This document shows positions 61,867-64,000 of a stretch of DNA of 64,000 nt, in pieces. The notes under the pieces are model-generated. The model searched no databases, was not told where the DNA came from, and saw nothing but the letters and a program-made list of their open reading frames with translations. The stretch comes from Sulfobacillus benefaciens (GTDB taxonomy: Bacteria; Bacillota; Sulfobacillia; Sulfobacillales; Sulfobacillaceae). Made by a program: the position numbers and the translations under genes. Every line of letters starts with the position of its first letter. Positions within the stretch are counted from its first letter, which is position 1. The stretch spans positions 1-64,000 of the forward strand of contig PXYW01000009.1 of NCBI GenBank assembly GCA_003023695.1, given 5' to 3'.

Positions 61867-62967
61867 CTAGCGCACCAATCGGCTATACAGTGTGTGATAT
61901 TGTAATGCAACGCGTTTCCAAGCAAAGTCTTCTGCTCGAGCCCGACCACGGGCCGCCATTTTTTGGGCTAAGGACGGACTGTCTAAGACCCGAGAGATCC
62001 CGTCCATCCATCCCTCTACCGACAATGGTTCCACCAAAACGCCGGCGTCTCCCACTACCTCCATGACCGCCGCAATATTGCTGGCCACCACTGGAATGCC
62101 TGCAGCCATGGCTTGTGCCGGTCCTAATCCAAAACCCTCATAAGTACTGGGAAAGACAAAGAGGTCCGCCGCATGATAAAGCGCAGCGAGTACCTCGCGG
62201 GAAATTGACGGCGTAAGCACGACAAATTCTTGCATATTCAACGTATTGACCCATTGCGTTACCTCTGGGTGATTTAAGGCCCCAACCAATATTAATTGTC
62301 CGTCGCGCCGTTGTCTGAAGACTTGATTCACCGCGGTCACCAAGGTGTGAACGTTCTTCCGGCTATCGTAGCCACCGACGTATAAAAGCCGCGGATGCTT
62401 AAACAAACCAAATTCGCGCACGGTGGAATCGACAGCAACCGCCGATACGGACTCAAAAAAAGTCGGGTGCACACCGTTGGGTATCACGGTGACCTTAGAG
62501 ACGAGATCGGGAAACAATTCTTGGATGTCACGCATGGTGGTCTGAGAAATGGCAATCAAGTGGCTTGCCAAAGGCAGGCGTCGCTGCACCATATTGAAAT
62601 AGGCCCGCTCGTGGAACTTTTTGTGATACTCCTGCAAACGAAAGGGGATGAGATCGTGAACCGTGACCACTGTAGGTACCGCCAGACGCCGAGGAGGATG
62701 CGTGAGATATGGGATGTGGACCAGACTGACATCCGAAGGGACCTTCAGCAATCCTAGATTCTCCCACCACCATTTTTGCCACCAACTGCGAGATCTTTGG
62801 TGTGGTAATCCCAGACATGGCTGATCCGGCAAAATGGGGGAATGTCCCCGACCCATAGAGACTACCGACGTGCCCGCGTGGTGGAGCCCCCATACCAGTC
62901 CTTCGGTATATTCTTCCGTGCCTGTGCGACACGATTCCATAACGGAAACATCCATCGCAATCTTCAT
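61867..62967 (-). CDS. GT4 family glycosyltransferase
   Basis: The 366-residue protein has MKIAMDVSVMESCRTGTEEY at the start, IPTVVTVHDLIPF-like VPTVVTVHDL, HLIAISQTTMRDIQELFP, LLYVGGYDSRKNVHTLV and FPSTYEGFGLGPAQAMAAG as the donor motif. It is likely to add a hexose to the surface polysaccharide made by this locus. ATG at 62967 is 48 nt downstream of the previous glycosyltransferase stop; the ribosome site AGGGGA is rather far (about 14 nt). Confidence 0.9.
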   Translation of the reverse strand: MKIAMDVSVMESCRTGTEEYTEGLVWGLHHAGTSVVSMGRGHSPILPDQPCLGLPHQRSRSWWQKWWWENLGLLKVPSDVSLVHIPYLTHPPRRLAVPTVVTVHDLIPFRLQEYHKKFHERAYFNMVQRRLPLASHLIAISQTTMRDIQELFPDLVSKVTVIPNGVHPTFFESVSAVAVDSTVREFGLFKHPRLLYVGGYDSRKNVHTLVTAVNQVFRQRRDGQLILVGALNHPEVTQWVNTLNMQEFVVLTPSISREVLAALYHAADLFVFPSTYEGFGLGPAQAMAAGIPVVASNIAAVMEVVGDAGVLVEPLSVEGWMDGISRVLDSPSLAQKMAARGRARAEDFAWKRVALQYHTLYSRLVR

Positions 62968-63015
62968 GGGTTAGTCTCGAAATCCCCTCTACAAATCAAA
63001 TGGGATGCCCTGCTC

Positions 63016-64000
63016 TTATGTTAGCCCATTTGCATCAATTTGGCTTCCCTTTGGCCGATGCTTTGCCATTGCCTGGGCCACTAGCCTTTGAAAATCCCGT
63101 CGAAATGCTTCCGGGCCAAATCGCAATGCATTGCGGCGAATGGCATCGCTATCCCAGACCATAGCCTCTGCTCGCAACATGGCCTCGATTAGCGCGTCGA
63201 CAGTTTGTTCCGAGAAAAGGATTCCCGTTTGCTCCGGAATCACGGTATCCTGCACGCCTCCTCTACCGTATGCGATTACAGGACGCCCTGCTGCTTGTGA
63301 TTCCACTGGCGCAATACCAAAATCCTCCTCTCCCGGGAAGAGCAGCGCTCGCGCATGCGCCATCAGTTCCGCTCGTTTGGTTTCATTCACAGATCCAACA
63401 AACTGCACCGAACCTTTTGCAATGCGTTTTAAATGCGGCAGTTCAGGCCCACTGCCAGCAACAATTAACCGTCGGCCCAGCCGATTGGCCGCCTCAACGG
63501 CCAAATCAAACCGTTTGTAGGACACGAGTCGGGACAACACCAAATAGTAATCATCCACATGATCCGCGATACGGAATTGATCGATGGAAACCGGCGGATG
63601 CACCACGACCGCAGATCGACGGTAATGTTTTTGAATTCTCTGCGCCACCGTCGAGGAGTTGGCGACCAATACGTCCACCCGATCCGTAGACACCCGATCC
63701 CAAAGTCGTAGATAATGAAATACGGGGCCCATGAACTTTCTCGTCAGGCCCTTGGCTTCTCGGGTGTGATACTCGTGATACAAGTCCCAGGCATAGCGCA
63801 TCGGGGTGTGAACATAGCTGATATGGCAGGTTTCAGCCCGTGTGACCACTCCTTTGGCAACCGCAGCCGAGGAAGAAATCACCAAGTCATACGATGACAA
63901 GTCGAATTGTTCGAATCCATACGCCAACAACGGTAAATATCGGTTATACCAACGAATGGCGAAAGGCCAACGCTGAACCAGACTCGGGATAATCTGCCGT
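63016..64000 (-). CDS. GT4 glycosyltransferase (WbaZ-like), 5' end outside window
   Basis: The frame is open to the window edge, so the N-terminus is missing; 328 codons are seen. It has YLPLLAYGFEQFDLSSYDLV, ISSSAAVAKGV, CHISYVHTPMRYAWDLY, VANSSTVAQRIQKHYRR, YYLVLSRLVSYKRFDLAVEA and LLFPGEEDFGIAPVESQAAG. The order matches the WbaZ group of GT4 mannosyltransferases in O-antigen and exopolysaccharide loci. A TTG at 63930 is internal and not the true start. It heads, within the window, a minus-strand run with a second GT4, an epimerase and a third GT4. Confidence 0.88.
   Translation of the reverse strand, partial: RQIIPSLVQRWPFAIRWYNRYLPLLAYGFEQFDLSSYDLVISSSAAVAKGVVTRAETCHISYVHTPMRYAWDLYHEYHTREAKGLTRKFMGPVFHYLRLWDRVSTDRVDVLVANSSTVAQRIQKHYRRSAVVVHPPVSIDQFRIADHVDDYYLVLSRLVSYKRFDLAVEAANRLGRRLIVAGSGPELPHLKRIAKGSVQFVGSVNETKRAELMAHARALLFPGEEDFGIAPVESQAAGRPVIAYGRGGVQDTVIPEQTGILFSEQTVDALIEAMLRAEAMVWDSDAIRRNALRFGPEAFRRDFQRLVAQAMAKHRPKGSQIDANGLT

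Overview
The window reads as a chromosomal segment of a Gram-positive-type bacterium. Shine-Dalgarno sites are strong (AGGAGG-like), GTG and TTG starts are common, and TPP and SAM-I riboswitches sit upstream of low-GC-Firmicute-style operons. A kumamolisin-like S53 acid peptidase, a BmrC/BmrD-like ABC pair and flagellin/FliD/FliS together suggest an acidophilic Firmicute such as Sulfobacillus. That placement is an inference from gene content, not from a marker gene. No rRNA, tRNA, CRISPR array or intact insertion sequence was recognised.

Layout. 1-6300 (minus strand): flagellin, then FliD and FliS, followed by two glycosyltransferase genes that probably decorate the filament. The flagellin leader carries a CsrA-type GGA hairpin. 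6.7-9.5 kb: an RmlD-like reductase, a NifX-like protein, an MBL-fold hydrolase and a small unknown membrane protein. 9.6-17.2 kb: an L,D-transpeptidase, a PAS-GGDEF diguanylate cyclase, an orphan oligopeptide-type binding lipoprotein, and a TetR/MFS efflux operon with a double palindromic operator. 17.4-20.6 kb: a TPP riboswitch controlling a YkoE-like S component and one fused A-A'-T protein of an ECF transporter.

20.6-30.5 kb: a polysaccharide locus. It holds a Wzm/Wzt-type ABC exporter and three glycosyltransferases in ATGA-overlapping order, a frameshifted DUF2079-like membrane gene, and two further glycosyltransferases on the other strand. 30.5-34.7 kb: an MFS transporter, then a SAM-I riboswitch with mtnW (RuBisCO-like enolase) and an mtnE-like aminotransferase of methionine salvage. 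34.7-37.7 kb: a scrap yard of accessory DNA with a tyrosine-recombinase pseudogene, a DUF5680 gene, a phosphotransferase-fold gene and a DUF5694-like fragment. 37.7-40.6 kb: diaminopropionate ammonia-lyase divergent from a GntR regulator and a nitrilase-family amidase.

40.7-51.8 kb: an M61 peptidase, a MurJ-type flippase with an apparent CTG start, a glycosyltransferase, a heterodimeric ABC exporter preceded by a leader ORF and hairpin, a zinc-ribbon membrane protein, the S53 peptidase and a small zinc-finger protein. 51.9-64 kb: a second polysaccharide locus. It opens with a site-2-protease-like membrane domain fused to a PilZ-like domain, then a PilZ protein and an initiating sugar-phosphate transferase (WbaP/CpsE type). 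A DUF3048 lipoprotein, a MaoC protein, two flavoproteins, an NAD-dependent epimerase and three glycosyltransferases follow; the last gene runs off the end.

The main theme is the cell surface: flagellar filament glycosylation, two polysaccharide loci, wall enzymes, and a possible c-di-GMP link (one GGDEF protein plus two PilZ-like proteins). Several riboregulators (TPP, SAM-I, a CsrA-like site and a possible attenuator before the ABC exporter) make the window rich in RNA-level control.
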